DNA from: Lichenicola cladoniae
GTDB taxonomy: Bacteria; Pseudomonadota; Alphaproteobacteria; Acetobacterales; Acetobacteraceae
Assembly (NCBI RefSeq): GCF_013201075.1
Contig: NZ_CP053708.1
Coordinates: 3,477,501-3,541,500, forward strand
Length of the DNA: 64,000 bases
Direction of reading: 5' to 3'
Position numbers and translations under genes: made by a program. Positions 26,505-35,351 of this stretch are shown one piece after another. The notes below the pieces were generated by a model that searched no databases, was not told the origin of the DNA, and was given only the letters and a program-made list of their open reading frames with translations. Position 1 is the first letter of the stretch, and each line of letters starts with the position of its first letter.

Positions 26505-28223
26505 CTAGTCGTGGTTACCCGGACCATGCCGGCCTTTCGGCGTGGCCTGGGGGGCAGTCGCCTGCACCGGCAACGGCACCCAGCGCATGCCGTCGCCGCT
26601 CTGCACCAGCATGACCACCGACGGCCGCTTTTGCTTGCGCGCCTCGGCGATCCGCGCCTGGATCTCGGCAGGGGTGCTGACCTCGGACTGCTGCACCTCG
26701 ACGATCACGTCGCCCACCTTGATGCCGCGGTCGAACGCCGGACCGGGCTCGATGATATCGGTCACCACCACGCCCTTCTGGCTGTCGCCGAGCTGGTATT
26801 TCTGCCGCAGCACGTCGTCCAGGGTGGCAAGCTTCATGCCGATATCGGCCATGTCGACCGGCGCCGGACCGGATTGCTTCGTCGGCGCCGTCGGCGCGGC
26901 CGGCTTCGGCTGGTCCTCGGGGAAGTCGCGGATCGCCACCTGCAACGTCTGCGACTTGCCATCGCGCCAGATACCGAGTGGCACGGTCTGCCCGACGGGG
27001 GTCTCGCCGACCACGCGCGGCAGGGTGCGGCCATCGACGTCCTTGCCGCCGACCTGCTGGATCACGTCGCCAGTTTTTAGTCCGGCTTTCGCGGCCGGCC
27101 CGTTCGGCTCCAGCCCGGCCACCAGCGCGCCCTTGGCAGTTTTCAGCCCAAGGCTGTCGGCGATGTCCTGGGTCACGTCCTGGATGCGCACGCCGATCCA
27201 GCCGCGCTTGGCCTTTCCGAACTGGCGCAGCTGGTCGATCACCGTCCGTGCCTCGTTCGACGGGATCGAGAAGCCGATGCCGATCGAGCCGCCCGACGGC
27301 GAATAGATCGCGGTGTTGATGCCGATCACCCCGCCATCCATGTCGAACAGCGGGCCGCCCGAGTTGCCGCGGTTGATCGGCGCATCGGTCTGGATGAAAT
27401 CGTCGTACGGGCCGCTATCGAGCGAGCGTCCACGCGACGACACGATGCCGGCGGTGACGGTGCCGGACAGGCCGAACGGGTTGCCGATCGCCAGCACCCA
27501 GTCGCCGACCCGGCTCTTGTCGCTGTCGCCGAACACCACCGCGGGCAGCGGGTGGCCGGCATCGACCTTCAGCAAGGCGAGGTCGGTCTTGTCGTCATGA
27601 CCCAGCAGCTTGGCCTTCAGGACGGTGTTGTCCTGCAGCGTCACGGTGATGGTGTCGGCGCCCTTGATGACGTGGTTGTTGGTCACGACCAGGCCGGACC
27701 CGTCGATGATGAAACCGGAACCCAGGCTCTGCATCTTGCGTCCCGGGGTGGCCGGACCGCCCGGGACGGCGCCGCCCTTGCCGCCGCCATGCTTGTTCAT
27801 GAAGTCGTGGAAGAACTTCTCGAACGGCGATCCGGGCGGGAAGGCCGGGGTCGGGCCGTCACTCTTGCCGCCACCCTTGCCACCTGGGGTCTTGAGCCCC
27901 GGCGCCTGCTGTCCCGGCGTTTGCGGGGACGGATCCTTGTCGCCGGGGCCGGCACCCGGTGCGCCCTGGTCGGTCGGATCGTCGTCATCGTCCTGGCTGT
28001 CGTCGGTGACGGTCTCGGTCGAGGAGATGTTGACCACCGACGGCAGCAGCCGGGCCGCGAGATCGGCGAAACTGTCCGGCGCGCCGCGGGCAAGGGCCGC
28101 CTGGGGCGCCAGCACCGACAGCGCCGGAGCGGCGATCAGCGACAGCGAAAGGCCGGAAGCCAGCAGCCGGGCACGAAGACTGGACGCGGCGCTTGCGCCG
28201 GAACACGTGGTCGCAAAGCGCAT
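26505..28223 (-). CDS. Do/DegP-type periplasmic serine protease
   Basis: HtrA-family periplasmic protease/chaperone of 572 residues. A signal peptide ends near ALARGAPDSF. The triad is His in TNNHVIKG, Asp in DKTDLALL and Ser in GNSGGPLF. Two PDZ domains follow (about residues 345-430 and 465-560). Between the start of the mature protein and the protease core lies an unusual insert of roughly 60-70 residues: an Asp run (DSQDDDDD) then Gly/Pro/Lys-rich repeats. It degrades misfolded envelope proteins. Confidence 0.94.
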   Translation of the reverse strand: MRFATTCSGASAASSLRARLLASGLSLSLIAAPALSVLAPQAALARGAPDSFADLAARLLPSVVNISSTETVTDDSQDDDDDPTDQGAPGAGPGDKDPSPQTPGQQAPGLKTPGGKGGGKSDGPTPAFPPGSPFEKFFHDFMNKHGGGKGGAVPGGPATPGRKMQSLGSGFIIDGSGLVVTNNHVIKGADTITVTLQDNTVLKAKLLGHDDKTDLALLKVDAGHPLPAVVFGDSDKSRVGDWVLAIGNPFGLSGTVTAGIVSSRGRSLDSGPYDDFIQTDAPINRGNSGGPLFDMDGGVIGINTAIYSPSGGSIGIGFSIPSNEARTVIDQLRQFGKAKRGWIGVRIQDVTQDIADSLGLKTAKGALVAGLEPNGPAAKAGLKTGDVIQQVGGKDVDGRTLPRVVGETPVGQTVPLGIWRDGKSQTLQVAIRDFPEDQPKPAAPTAPTKQSGPAPVDMADIGMKLATLDDVLRQKYQLGDSQKGVVVTDIIEPGPAFDRGIKVGDVIVEVQQSEVSTPAEIQARIAEARKQKRPSVVMLVQSGDGMRWVPLPVQATAPQATPKGRHGPGNHD

Positions 28224-28378
28224 GAGGTCGGGTGTCTCCTGGGACGGGCACAGAACGATCGAGGCAGGGAAACGTGAAGCGGCGGACTCTGCTCATGCGC
28301 CACGCCGGACGCAAGGCCCGCCGGTCGGGCACAGCGTGAACGCGCCGGAGACAGAAACCGTCAGGAATTACGCTGTTT

Positions 28379-29017
28379 TCAGGCCAGGTCGAGAAGCCAG
28401 ACCGCCAGGGCCTCGCCCAGCAGGGCGTAGCCGCGATCGGCCATGTGCAGCCCGTCGGGCGAGAGCGTGTCGCGCGTCAGCTCCGACCCTGCGCACCAGT
28501 CCAGCATGCGTGCGTGCCGATCGAACAGTGGCACGTCCATGTCCATGGCGATCCGGTGGAGCGCGGCCAGGAACGAGGGCGAGGTCGGGCATTCGTCGAG
28601 GGCGCGGCAATATTGCTGGTCGACCAGGACGAGGTCGGTGCCGGTGGCACGCAGCCGGTCGATGCCGTCTCGGGTCAGGTGCTCGAAAACGGCAAGCGGT
28701 ATCTCCTGCAGCGGGTCGTTGGAGCCGGTCTGCCAGACCACGAGGTCGGGACGCTCCTCGATCACCGCCCCGATGCGGACATCCATCTGGATTGCGGTGT
28801 CGCCGCCGATACCGCGGTTGGCGAGCGCGATGCCGCCCGCAAAATACGGCAGCATGGTTCGCCGCATCACGGCGGGATAGGTGTGGGCCGGACCGCTGGA
28901 GCCGGAGCCCTCAGTGGTCGAGGAGCCGAACGCCACCAGGCGCAACGGCACCGGCCCGGCGTCGCTGGACCCAAGGCGATGCGCATGGGTGCGTGGCAGG
29001 GCGGGAGCCAAGGTCAT
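28379..29017 (-). CDS. SGNH/GDSL-type hydrolase coupled to OpgC
   Basis: A 212-residue SGNH-hydrolase fold protein. Block I is AFGSSTTEGSG (Ser nucleophile), an internal GIGGDTAIQ supplies the Gly, block III is WQTGSNDP (Asn) and block V DGLHMADRG (Asp-His pair). No signal peptide is seen. The ATG at 29017 shares one base with the stop of opgC (TGATG), so translation is coupled. SGNH enzymes remove or transfer acyl groups. With OpgC adding succinyl groups to glucans, this hydrolase may edit acyl decoration, but that is inferred from position only. Confidence 0.83.
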   Translation of the reverse strand: MTLAPALPRTHAHRLGSSDAGPVPLRLVAFGSSTTEGSGSSGPAHTYPAVMRRTMLPYFAGGIALANRGIGGDTAIQMDVRIGAVIEERPDLVVWQTGSNDPLQEIPLAVFEHLTRDGIDRLRATGTDLVLVDQQYCRALDECPTSPSFLAALHRIAMDMDVPLFDRHARMLDWCAGSELTRDTLSPDGLHMADRGYALLGEALAVWLLDLA

Positions 29018-30228
29018 CAGGGGGCCAGGGTTCCACCGGTTGTCGGGACGGGCAAGGGCGCGGCCGGATTCGTGCGGCTGCGCGCTGCCGCCTTGCGGCG
29101 ATCGAGGGTGACCGCCAGGAGATAGATCGTGCCAAGGCCGATGACGTTGACGGCGATCTGCATCGGCCAGGCGGTGCCGTACGTGGTCATGATCAGCCGG
29201 GCCAGCAGGTCGAGCACGGTGCCGAGCGAGAATACTTCCAGCGAGTGGCGGCCGATCACCGCCAGCACCTGTCCGATCCGGCCGGCGGACAGGCGGCTGG
29301 CGAGCTGGCTGCTCTGCACCAGGTAGAAGATCGCCAGCACGTCGATCAGCCGCAGCGGTGAAAGCGGCGTTTTTTCCGGCGGCGCCAGCGGCAGCAACGA
29401 CAGGTCCGGCAGGCCCCAGAGCGCCCACGGGAACGACTGTACCGCGCTGAAAGCTAGATACAGGCAGCAGAGGCCGGCCAGCCAGCGCGACTTCGGCACG
29501 TCGCCGCCGGTGTTGCGGGTTTCCATCGCCGCCCAGGCGCCGATGGTGAACAGGAACTGCCAGGCGAACGGATCGAAATACCAGCCATCCGGATCGAGCC
29601 AGTTAGGCAGGTTGATCTGCGGGTCGAGATTGATCAGCAGCCACACGCCGGCGCTGAGGGTGAGTGCCGCCCAGCGGTTGAACCTGAGCGCCAGGTAGAT
29701 CACCGGGAACAGGATCAGCAGCACCATGTAGAGCGGCAGGATGTTCAGGTTGCCGGGCAGTGCCTCGAGCGCCAGCACACGCCAGAAGCTGTGCACGCCG
29801 TGCGCCAGTTCCGGCTCGAGGAAATCGACCGGCACCGGGTGGTAGCGCCGCCATTCCTTGATCACCAGCACCGTGGTGAGCAGCATCCCCATCTGGAACA
29901 GATAGAGCTTCACCACCCGCCGAAGCAGCTTGTTCAGGGCCGACCCTATGCTTTCCCGTTCGAAGGCACGGCCATACGCCAGCATCGAGGCGAAGCCGGC
30001 CAGCAGCACGAAGATCTCGGCGGCATCGCAGAAACCGAGATTTCGGATGGTCAGCCGGTTCAGCAGGTTCTGCGGGATGTGGTCGGCGAACATCATGGTC
30101 AGCGCCACGCCGCGCAGCGCATCGACGCGATGGTCGCGGCCGGGCTTGGGCGGGCGGACCGTGCCGTCCGAAAGCGACGCATGGTCGAGCGATGGCGACG
30201 AGGCGGCCGGTGTCACGATCATGTCCAT
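29017..30228 (-). CDS. opgC: OpgC-family membrane acyltransferase
   Basis: A 403-residue integral membrane protein of the OpgC family with about ten TM segments (FAEIF-like DAAEIFVLLAGFASMLAYG, ILPLYMVLLILFPVIYL, MQIAVNVIGLGTIYLLAV). It opens with a short cytoplasmic tail and the family block RDHRVDALRGVALTMMFADHIP. OpgC transfers succinyl groups to periplasmic glucans, giving them negative charge. The ATG at 30228 has GAGGGGG upstream. It lies about 17 kb from mdoGH yet probably acts on the same product, and is the first gene of a two-gene unit with the SGNH hydrolase. Confidence 0.9.
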   Translation of the reverse strand: MDMIVTPAASSPSLDHASLSDGTVRPPKPGRDHRVDALRGVALTMMFADHIPQNLLNRLTIRNLGFCDAAEIFVLLAGFASMLAYGRAFERESIGSALNKLLRRVVKLYLFQMGMLLTTVLVIKEWRRYHPVPVDFLEPELAHGVHSFWRVLALEALPGNLNILPLYMVLLILFPVIYLALRFNRWAALTLSAGVWLLINLDPQINLPNWLDPDGWYFDPFAWQFLFTIGAWAAMETRNTGGDVPKSRWLAGLCCLYLAFSAVQSFPWALWGLPDLSLLPLAPPEKTPLSPLRLIDVLAIFYLVQSSQLASRLSAGRIGQVLAVIGRHSLEVFSLGTVLDLLARLIMTTYGTAWPMQIAVNVIGLGTIYLLAVTLDRRKAAARSRTNPAAPLPVPTTGGTLAP

Positions 30229-30446
30229 GGTTGCCCCCTCGTCGCTCGCGTCGATGCCGCACCGATCCGGACAGTATGAACGCTTCCGGTCCCGGTTCCA
30301 GGGCGACAGGCTCGAAGTTACGGTCCGGTACGGCATCGCAACGCGCGCATCGCGGTGCCGGTTTGCCGGCCGCGGGGGGCTGCACTATGCCCGGCCAGGC
30401 CCAACCTCCTGTCTGTGGCAGGATCGGGTCGGCCACCGGAGGCAGC

Positions 30447-31631
30447 ATGACGGACATCGAGAAGGGCACACTGGACCAGGCGGTCCGGCAGGTGCTGGAG
30501 CGGGTTCGCGACCCGCGCAGCCAGCAGGACCTGGTGACCGCCGGCCTGGTCGAGAGCGTGCGCATCCAGGGCGGGCTGGTGCAGATCACCCTCGCCGCCG
30601 ATCGGGCCCATGCCGCCGGGCTGGAGCCGGCGCGTGCCGAGGTGGAGCGGGCGCTGCGCGCCGTTCCCGGCATCATGAACGCGACCGTGGTGCTGACGGC
30701 GCATCGCCCCGCAGGGTCCGCGCCGGCACCGGCGCCGGCCAGGCCGCCCGTCCCTGCAGCCCCGGCGGGCGGTGGCGGCGGTCATCGGCCGATCGGACTG
30801 GGCGGCGGCGGGCCTGCCCCGGCGGCGACGGATGGTCCGCCGGCGAAGCTGCTGGCGGGCGCCAAGGCGGTGATCGCGGTGGCGTCCGGCAAGGGCGGCG
30901 TCGGCAAGTCGACCACTGCGGTGAACCTGGCCATCGGGCTGGCACGCACCGGATTGTCGGTGGGCCTGCTCGATGCCGACATCCACGGGCCCAGCCTGCC
31001 GCGCATGCTGGGCATCACCCACCAGCCGGAGGTCCGGGACAAGCGGCTGATCCCGATCGATGCCTGGGGCCTGAAGGTGATGTCGATCGGGCTGCTGGTC
31101 GAGGAACGGACCGCGATGATCTGGCGTGGCCCGATGGTGATGGGCGCGCTGCAGCAGCTGATGGTCGATGTCGACTGGGGCGAGCTCGACGTGCTGGTGG
31201 TGGACATGCCGCCGGGAACCGGCGACGCGCAGCTGACGATGGCGCAGAAGGTGGCGCTGGCCGGCGCCGTGATCGTGTCGACGCCGCAGGATATCGCGCT
31301 GCTGGATGCACGGCGCGGGGTGGCGATGTTCGAGAAAACCCGCGTGCCGGTGCTGGGCATCGTCGAGAACATGAGCACCTTCTGCTGCCCGAACTGCGGC
31401 CACTCGACGCCGCTGTTCGGACATGGTGGGGCACGTGCAGAGGCGCAAACGCTGGGCGTGCCGTTCCTGGGCGAGGTACCGCTGCTGCTCGACATCCGTG
31501 TCAGCGCCGACGCCGGAACGCCGATCCTGGCCAGCGCGCCGGACAGCGATGCGGGCCGGGCCTACATGGCGATCGCGACGCGGGTTGCCGAGGCGCTGCG
31601 GCCGCAACTGGAAAAGAAGCGCGCGGGCTGA
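30447..31631 (+). CDS. mrp: Fe-S cluster carrier ATPase Mrp/ApbC
   Basis: A 394-residue P-loop ATPase of the Mrp/NBP35 family that carries Fe-S clusters to apo-proteins. An N-terminal MIP18-like domain (about 1-85) joins through an Ala/Pro/Gly-rich linker to the NTPase domain. Motifs are SGKGGVGKST (deviant Walker A with an additional Lys), DADIHGPS, VVDMPPGTGD and the cluster-binding CPNCG. GGAGG at 30438-30442 precedes the ATG. It is divergent from opgC. Confidence 0.94.
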   Translation: MTDIEKGTLDQAVRQVLERVRDPRSQQDLVTAGLVESVRIQGGLVQITLAADRAHAAGLEPARAEVERALRAVPGIMNATVVLTAHRPAGSAPAPAPARPPVPAAPAGGGGGHRPIGLGGGGPAPAATDGPPAKLLAGAKAVIAVASGKGGVGKSTTAVNLAIGLARTGLSVGLLDADIHGPSLPRMLGITHQPEVRDKRLIPIDAWGLKVMSIGLLVEERTAMIWRGPMVMGALQQLMVDVDWGELDVLVVDMPPGTGDAQLTMAQKVALAGAVIVSTPQDIALLDARRGVAMFEKTRVPVLGIVENMSTFCCPNCGHSTPLFGHGGARAEAQTLGVPFLGEVPLLLDIRVSADAGTPILASAPDSDAGRAYMAIATRVAEALRPQLEKKRAG

Positions 31632-31804
31632 CGGGCATGGATGAGGAAATGGGCGGAGCGGCCTGCTAGGCGTAGGCACCGGGCAAGCCGGAGCGGCAAG
31701 ACGACGTGCGGGTCGCACCCCCGTACGCGTTCCGCGCGCCGGTCGATACCGGGCGAACCGTATGGACCGCGTTCCGTTCACACGCCGTTGGATCGAGGTG
31801 TGTG

Positions 31805-33304
31805 ATGCCGGGAAGCTTCCCAAGCCGGAACGCCCGGTATCGCTATTTGCAGCAGATCGTGTCCGGGGTCAGCGACGGGGTCATCCTGATCGAGACCGAC
31901 GAGACGATCATCTGGGCCAACGAGACCGCATTGGAGATGCACGGGGTACGGACCCTGGCAGATCTCGGGACCACCGTTCCCGACTATTGCGGCCGGTTCG
32001 AGCTGCGATACCGCAATGGCCACCGCACCGCCGGAGGCCACACGCCGATCGAGCGGGTGATGGCCGGCGAGACCTTCAATGAGGTCGTGGTCGACGTGGC
32101 GCGCAAGGGCGAGAAGGCGGCCCGCTGGACGCACCGCATCCGCAGCCTGGTCCTGACCGACGATGACGGACGCCGCGACCTGCTGGTGCTGATCCTCGAC
32201 GACGAGACCGAGCGCTACCATGCCGAGGAGCGCTTCGAACGCGCCTTCAATGCCAACCCTGCCCCCGCTTTGATCCTGCGGCTGCGCGACCTGACGCACA
32301 TCCGCGTCAACCAGGGCTTCCTGGACATGACCGGTTGCCGCGAGGACCAGGTGGTGGGCCGCTCGATCTACGAGGTCGACATCCTCGAGGGGGCCGCACG
32401 CCGGGAACTGGCGATCGAGCGGCTGCAGGAGGGCCGAACCGTCCCGCAGATGGAGGCGACGATGCAGTTGCCGCAGGGCGGCGAGCGCTGCGTGATCGTC
32501 GCCGGACAGCCGATCGATGTCGGCGATACGCGATGCATGCTGTTCACCTTCGCCGACCTCGAGGGGCGCCGGCAGGCGGAGGCGGAACTGCGCCGCAGCG
32601 AGCAGCGGTTCGAACTCGCCTTCCGGATGGCGCCGGTCCCGACCGCGATCATGGTGTGGAAGGGCTGGCATGTGCTGCTGGCCAACGATGCGTTCGCCCG
32701 CGAGTCCGGCCACGCGACGGACGAACTGGTCGGGCAGGACGCGCATGCCCTGCCACTCTGGGCCGACCCGCAGTCGACCGCCGTGCTCGATCGGCTGCTT
32801 CGCAAGGACGGACGGGTCAGCAACCTTGCTTTGCCGCTACAGACCAGAGGCGGCGACCGGCTCGACTGCCTAGTCTCGGCAGAGCTGGTCGAGATCCGTG
32901 ACCAGAGCTGCGTTCTTCTCGTGGCCCAGAACGTTGCGGACCGGCAACGCTCGAAGCTGGAGGTCGCCGATGCCATTGCCGCGGTCATGCATGACACGAG
33001 CTGGTTCACCGATGCGGTGCTCGACAAGCTGGCACGCCGGAGTGCCGGCGTGACGGACGAACAGACGAGTTCACTCGCGGAACTGCCGCCCCGCGCGCGC
33101 GAGATCCTCGACCTGGTCTGCGAGGGCCTGGACGACGGCACGATCGCCGAACGCCTGGCTGTGGCGCGCAACACCGTGCGCAACCATGTCGCCAGCCTGT
33201 ATCGGCGCACCGGCGTCGACAGCCGGGCCAAGCTGATCATCTGGGCCCGCGAGCGCGGCGTGATGGGCGCCCCGGTTCGTCCGCGCCCGCGCCCGCGCCG
33301 CTGA
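31805..33304 (+). CDS. PAS-domain LuxR-type transcriptional regulator
   Basis: A 499-residue one-component regulator with three PAS-like sensing domains in the first 400 residues (GVSDGVILIETDETIIWANET near 15-35, then NPAPALILRLRDLTH and APVPTAIMVWKGWHV) and a C-terminal LuxR/GerE HTH (about 425-490: LPPRAREILDLVCEGLDDGTIAERLAVARNTVRNHVASLY). There is no histidine-kinase or receiver domain, so it seems to sense and bind DNA directly. The ATG at 31805 with GAGGTGTG ahead is chosen over an upstream frame extension. It sits just before the stress-gene run and may control it. Confidence 0.87.
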   Translation: MPGSFPSRNARYRYLQQIVSGVSDGVILIETDETIIWANETALEMHGVRTLADLGTTVPDYCGRFELRYRNGHRTAGGHTPIERVMAGETFNEVVVDVARKGEKAARWTHRIRSLVLTDDDGRRDLLVLILDDETERYHAEERFERAFNANPAPALILRLRDLTHIRVNQGFLDMTGCREDQVVGRSIYEVDILEGAARRELAIERLQEGRTVPQMEATMQLPQGGERCVIVAGQPIDVGDTRCMLFTFADLEGRRQAEAELRRSEQRFELAFRMAPVPTAIMVWKGWHVLLANDAFARESGHATDELVGQDAHALPLWADPQSTAVLDRLLRKDGRVSNLALPLQTRGGDRLDCLVSAELVEIRDQSCVLLVAQNVADRQRSKLEVADAIAAVMHDTSWFTDAVLDKLARRSAGVTDEQTSSLAELPPRAREILDLVCEGLDDGTIAERLAVARNTVRNHVASLYRRTGVDSRAKLIIWARERGVMGAPVRPRPRPRR

Positions 33305-33450
33305 GCCGCCGGCATCCTGACGGACTAGCCGGACTAGTGCCGGACCACCAGTCGCCGGTCCGGATCCGGAAATAGCCTGGAGAACCTGCCGTCGCATCCA
33401 TGCTTGTCTCAGCGCCAGTCGAAAACGACAGGCAACGGAGGAGAAACACC

Positions 33451-33624
33451 ATGGACAAAGATCGCATCAAGGGCGCCGCGAAACAGGCAGTCGGTTCCGT
33501 CAAGGAAACCGCCGGCAAGGTGACGGGCGACACGAAGCTGCAGGCCGAGGGCACCACTGAAAAGACCGCCGGCCACGCGCAGAAAACCGTAGGCAGCGTC
33601 AAGGACAAGGTGCGCGACGCCTGA
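33451..33624 (+). CDS. CsbD-family stress protein
   Basis: A 57-residue CsbD-like protein (MDKDRIKGAAKQAVGSVKE then KVTGDTKLQAEG), a highly charged helical fold induced by general or osmotic stress in many bacteria. Biochemical role unknown. GGAGGAG precedes the start. It is the first gene of a same-strand stress cluster and is followed 22 bases later by a DUF2382 gene. Confidence 0.92.
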   Translation: MDKDRIKGAAKQAVGSVKETAGKVTGDTKLQAEGTTEKTAGHAQKTVGSVKDKVRDA

Positions 33625-33646
33625 CGCCGATCCACGGATAGACGAA

Positions 33647-34096
33647 ATGACCACGGTCTACCCCGGTCCGACCGACAGTACCGCGGCCGGGGCGGATGAA
33701 GAGATCCTCGCTCTGCACAGCGAGGATCTCGTCGTCGGCAAGCGCGTCGTCGATCGCTCGATCGTCCGCGTCGCCACCGTCACACGCAGCCACGACCATC
33801 TGGTCGACGAAGAGCTGACGCATCGGCGCGTCGAGATCGTGCATGTGCCGATGGGCTACTTCGTCGATGCGGTACCGCCCGTTCGCGAGGAGGGCGACTT
33901 TACCATCATGCCCGTGGTGGAAGAGGTCGTCATCGTGGAACGCCGCCTCCTGCTCAAGGAGGAAGTGCATATCCGGCGCGTCAGACACACCGCACAGCAT
34001 GTCGAGACGGTCGCGCTGCGCAGGCAGGAGGCGATGGTCACGCGCACCCCGATCACCACGGCCGACGAGACACCATTCCCCACCAGCAACCCGTAA
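33647..34096 (+). CDS. DUF2382/YsnF-type stress protein
   Basis: A 149-residue protein made essentially of a DUF2382 (YsnF/AvaK) domain: LHSEDLVVGKRVVDRS, VEIVHVPMG, then VVEEVVIVERRLLLKEEVHIRRV. These acidic/basic beta-rich repeats occur in cyanobacterial and soil-bacterial stress proteins. It is paralogous to the C-terminal half of the next gene. No signal or TM segment. Confidence 0.85.
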   Translation: MTTVYPGPTDSTAAGADEEILALHSEDLVVGKRVVDRSIVRVATVTRSHDHLVDEELTHRRVEIVHVPMGYFVDAVPPVREEGDFTIMPVVEEVVIVERRLLLKEEVHIRRVRHTAQHVETVALRRQEAMVTRTPITTADETPFPTSNP

Positions 34097-34119
34097 CCAA
34101 CATCAGGAACATCGAGACC

Positions 34120-34935
34120 ATGACACACGAAACCATCGTAGCGGTCTATGATACCGCAGCCCACGCCGATGCCGCGGTGCGTGATCTGGATGCGGCAGGC
34201 TTTCCGCCCGACGCGATCTCCAGGACCGGCGCAAGCTCCGGCACCGCCACCCCGGGCGCAGCCCCGGTGCGCGAGCAGGGTTTCTGGAGCAGCCTGTTCG
34301 GCGGCGAGCCGGATCATGACACGGCGGTCTATGACCGCAGCATCGAGAGCGGTTCCAGCATCCTGACCGTCAGGGCCCCGGCCGAGCATGTCGCCGGCGT
34401 GACCGCCATTCTCGAGCGGCACAACCCGATCGATATCGATGAGCGCTCCAACAGCTACGGCCTGGGCCGTTCCGCTTCAGGTGCGATCCCGGCGACGGCA
34501 GCGGCCACCGCGGCCGAGCCGTCCTATGGCAGCGGCGAGGCGGTCATCGCGCTGTCGGAGGAGCAGATCTCCGTCGGCAAGCGCTTGGTCGATCGCGGCA
34601 CCACGCGTGTGAGGCGCTTCGTGGTGGAGAAGCCGGTCGAGCAGCAGGTGACGCTGCAGTCCGAGCGCGTGTCCATCGAGCGGCGTCCGGTGACCGGCAA
34701 CGTTGCGTCCACCCCGGACTTCTCCGATCGCGTGATCGAAATGACCGAGAGCGACGAAGAGGCCGTTATCGCCAAGACCGCGCACGTCGTCGAGGAAGTC
34801 GTCGTCCGCAAGGAAGCGACCGATCGCGTCGAGACGATCCACGATACGGTTCGGCGCGAGGATGTCGAGATCAGCCGCGATGATGCCGTCGCGACAAAGC
34901 CGGCCGCATCGCCGCTTGCGCGTCCGAAGATCTGA
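34120..34935 (+). CDS. YsnF/AvaK-type protein, GsiB17M-like plus DUF2382
   Basis: A 271-residue two-part protein. The N-terminal 110 residues match the general-stress-protein 17M fold (ETIVAVYDTAAHADAAVRDL, then SILTVRAPAEHVAGV). The C-terminal part is a DUF2382 domain (ALSEEQISVGKRLVDRG, then ERVSIERRPV) repeating the motif of the preceding gene. Probably a stress protein linked to the envelope or to desiccation/osmotic response. The mechanism is unknown. Confidence 0.85.
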   Translation: MTHETIVAVYDTAAHADAAVRDLDAAGFPPDAISRTGASSGTATPGAAPVREQGFWSSLFGGEPDHDTAVYDRSIESGSSILTVRAPAEHVAGVTAILERHNPIDIDERSNSYGLGRSASGAIPATAAATAAEPSYGSGEAVIALSEEQISVGKRLVDRGTTRVRRFVVEKPVEQQVTLQSERVSIERRPVTGNVASTPDFSDRVIEMTESDEEAVIAKTAHVVEEVVVRKEATDRVETIHDTVRREDVEISRDDAVATKPAASPLARPKI

Positions 34936-34942
34936 TCACCAC

Positions 34943-34970
34943 CACGCGGGCCCCTGATCGGGCCCGCGTG
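34943..34970 (+). terminator. 11-bp perfect GC hairpin after the second DUF2382 gene
   Basis: CACGCGGGCCC and GGGCCCGCGTG pair perfectly around a six-base loop, eight bases after the stop. No U-tract follows. It may attenuate transcription into the following stress genes rather than end it. Confidence 0.6.
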
Positions 34971-35003
34971 CCACGGCCGTTCCCCCTAGCCCAGGACCAT
35001 CCC

Positions 35004-35345
35004 ATGCGCCGCATCTTCCTCGGTATCGCCAGTGCGATGCTGACACTTGGTACCGCCAGCGCCCAGACCTCCGGGACTGCACCCGCGACCGATACCGCTT
35101 CCGGAAACGACAACCAGGCCGTCGCCACGACCACCGCGAACGCGCCGACGCCCGCTCACGGGCGCAATTCCTTTACCCAGGGCGAGGCACGGCGCCGCAT
35201 CGGTTCGCATGGCTTCACCGCTGTCCATGCGCTCCACAAGGACGCGACTGGCGTCTGGCGCGGTGCGGCCGAGAAAGGTGGCAATCCGGCCTCCGTCTGG
35301 CTCGACTACAAAGGCAATGTCGGCAACAGCGCGATCGCGGGATAG
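35004..35345 (+). CDS. Secreted PepSY-like small protein
   Basis: A 113-residue protein. Its signal peptide (MRRIFLGIASAMLTLGTASA) is followed by a Thr/Ala-rich spacer and a small domain reading EARRRIGSHGFTAVHALHKD then GVWRGAAEKGGNPASVWLDY. That helix-plus-strands pattern is the PepSY/YpeB-like fold found in periplasmic proteins. It is probably periplasmic and lies between two stress proteins. Function not known. Confidence 0.72.
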   Translation: MRRIFLGIASAMLTLGTASAQTSGTAPATDTASGNDNQAVATTTANAPTPAHGRNSFTQGEARRRIGSHGFTAVHALHKDATGVWRGAAEKGGNPASVWLDYKGNVGNSAIAG

Positions 35346-35351
35346 ACGATC

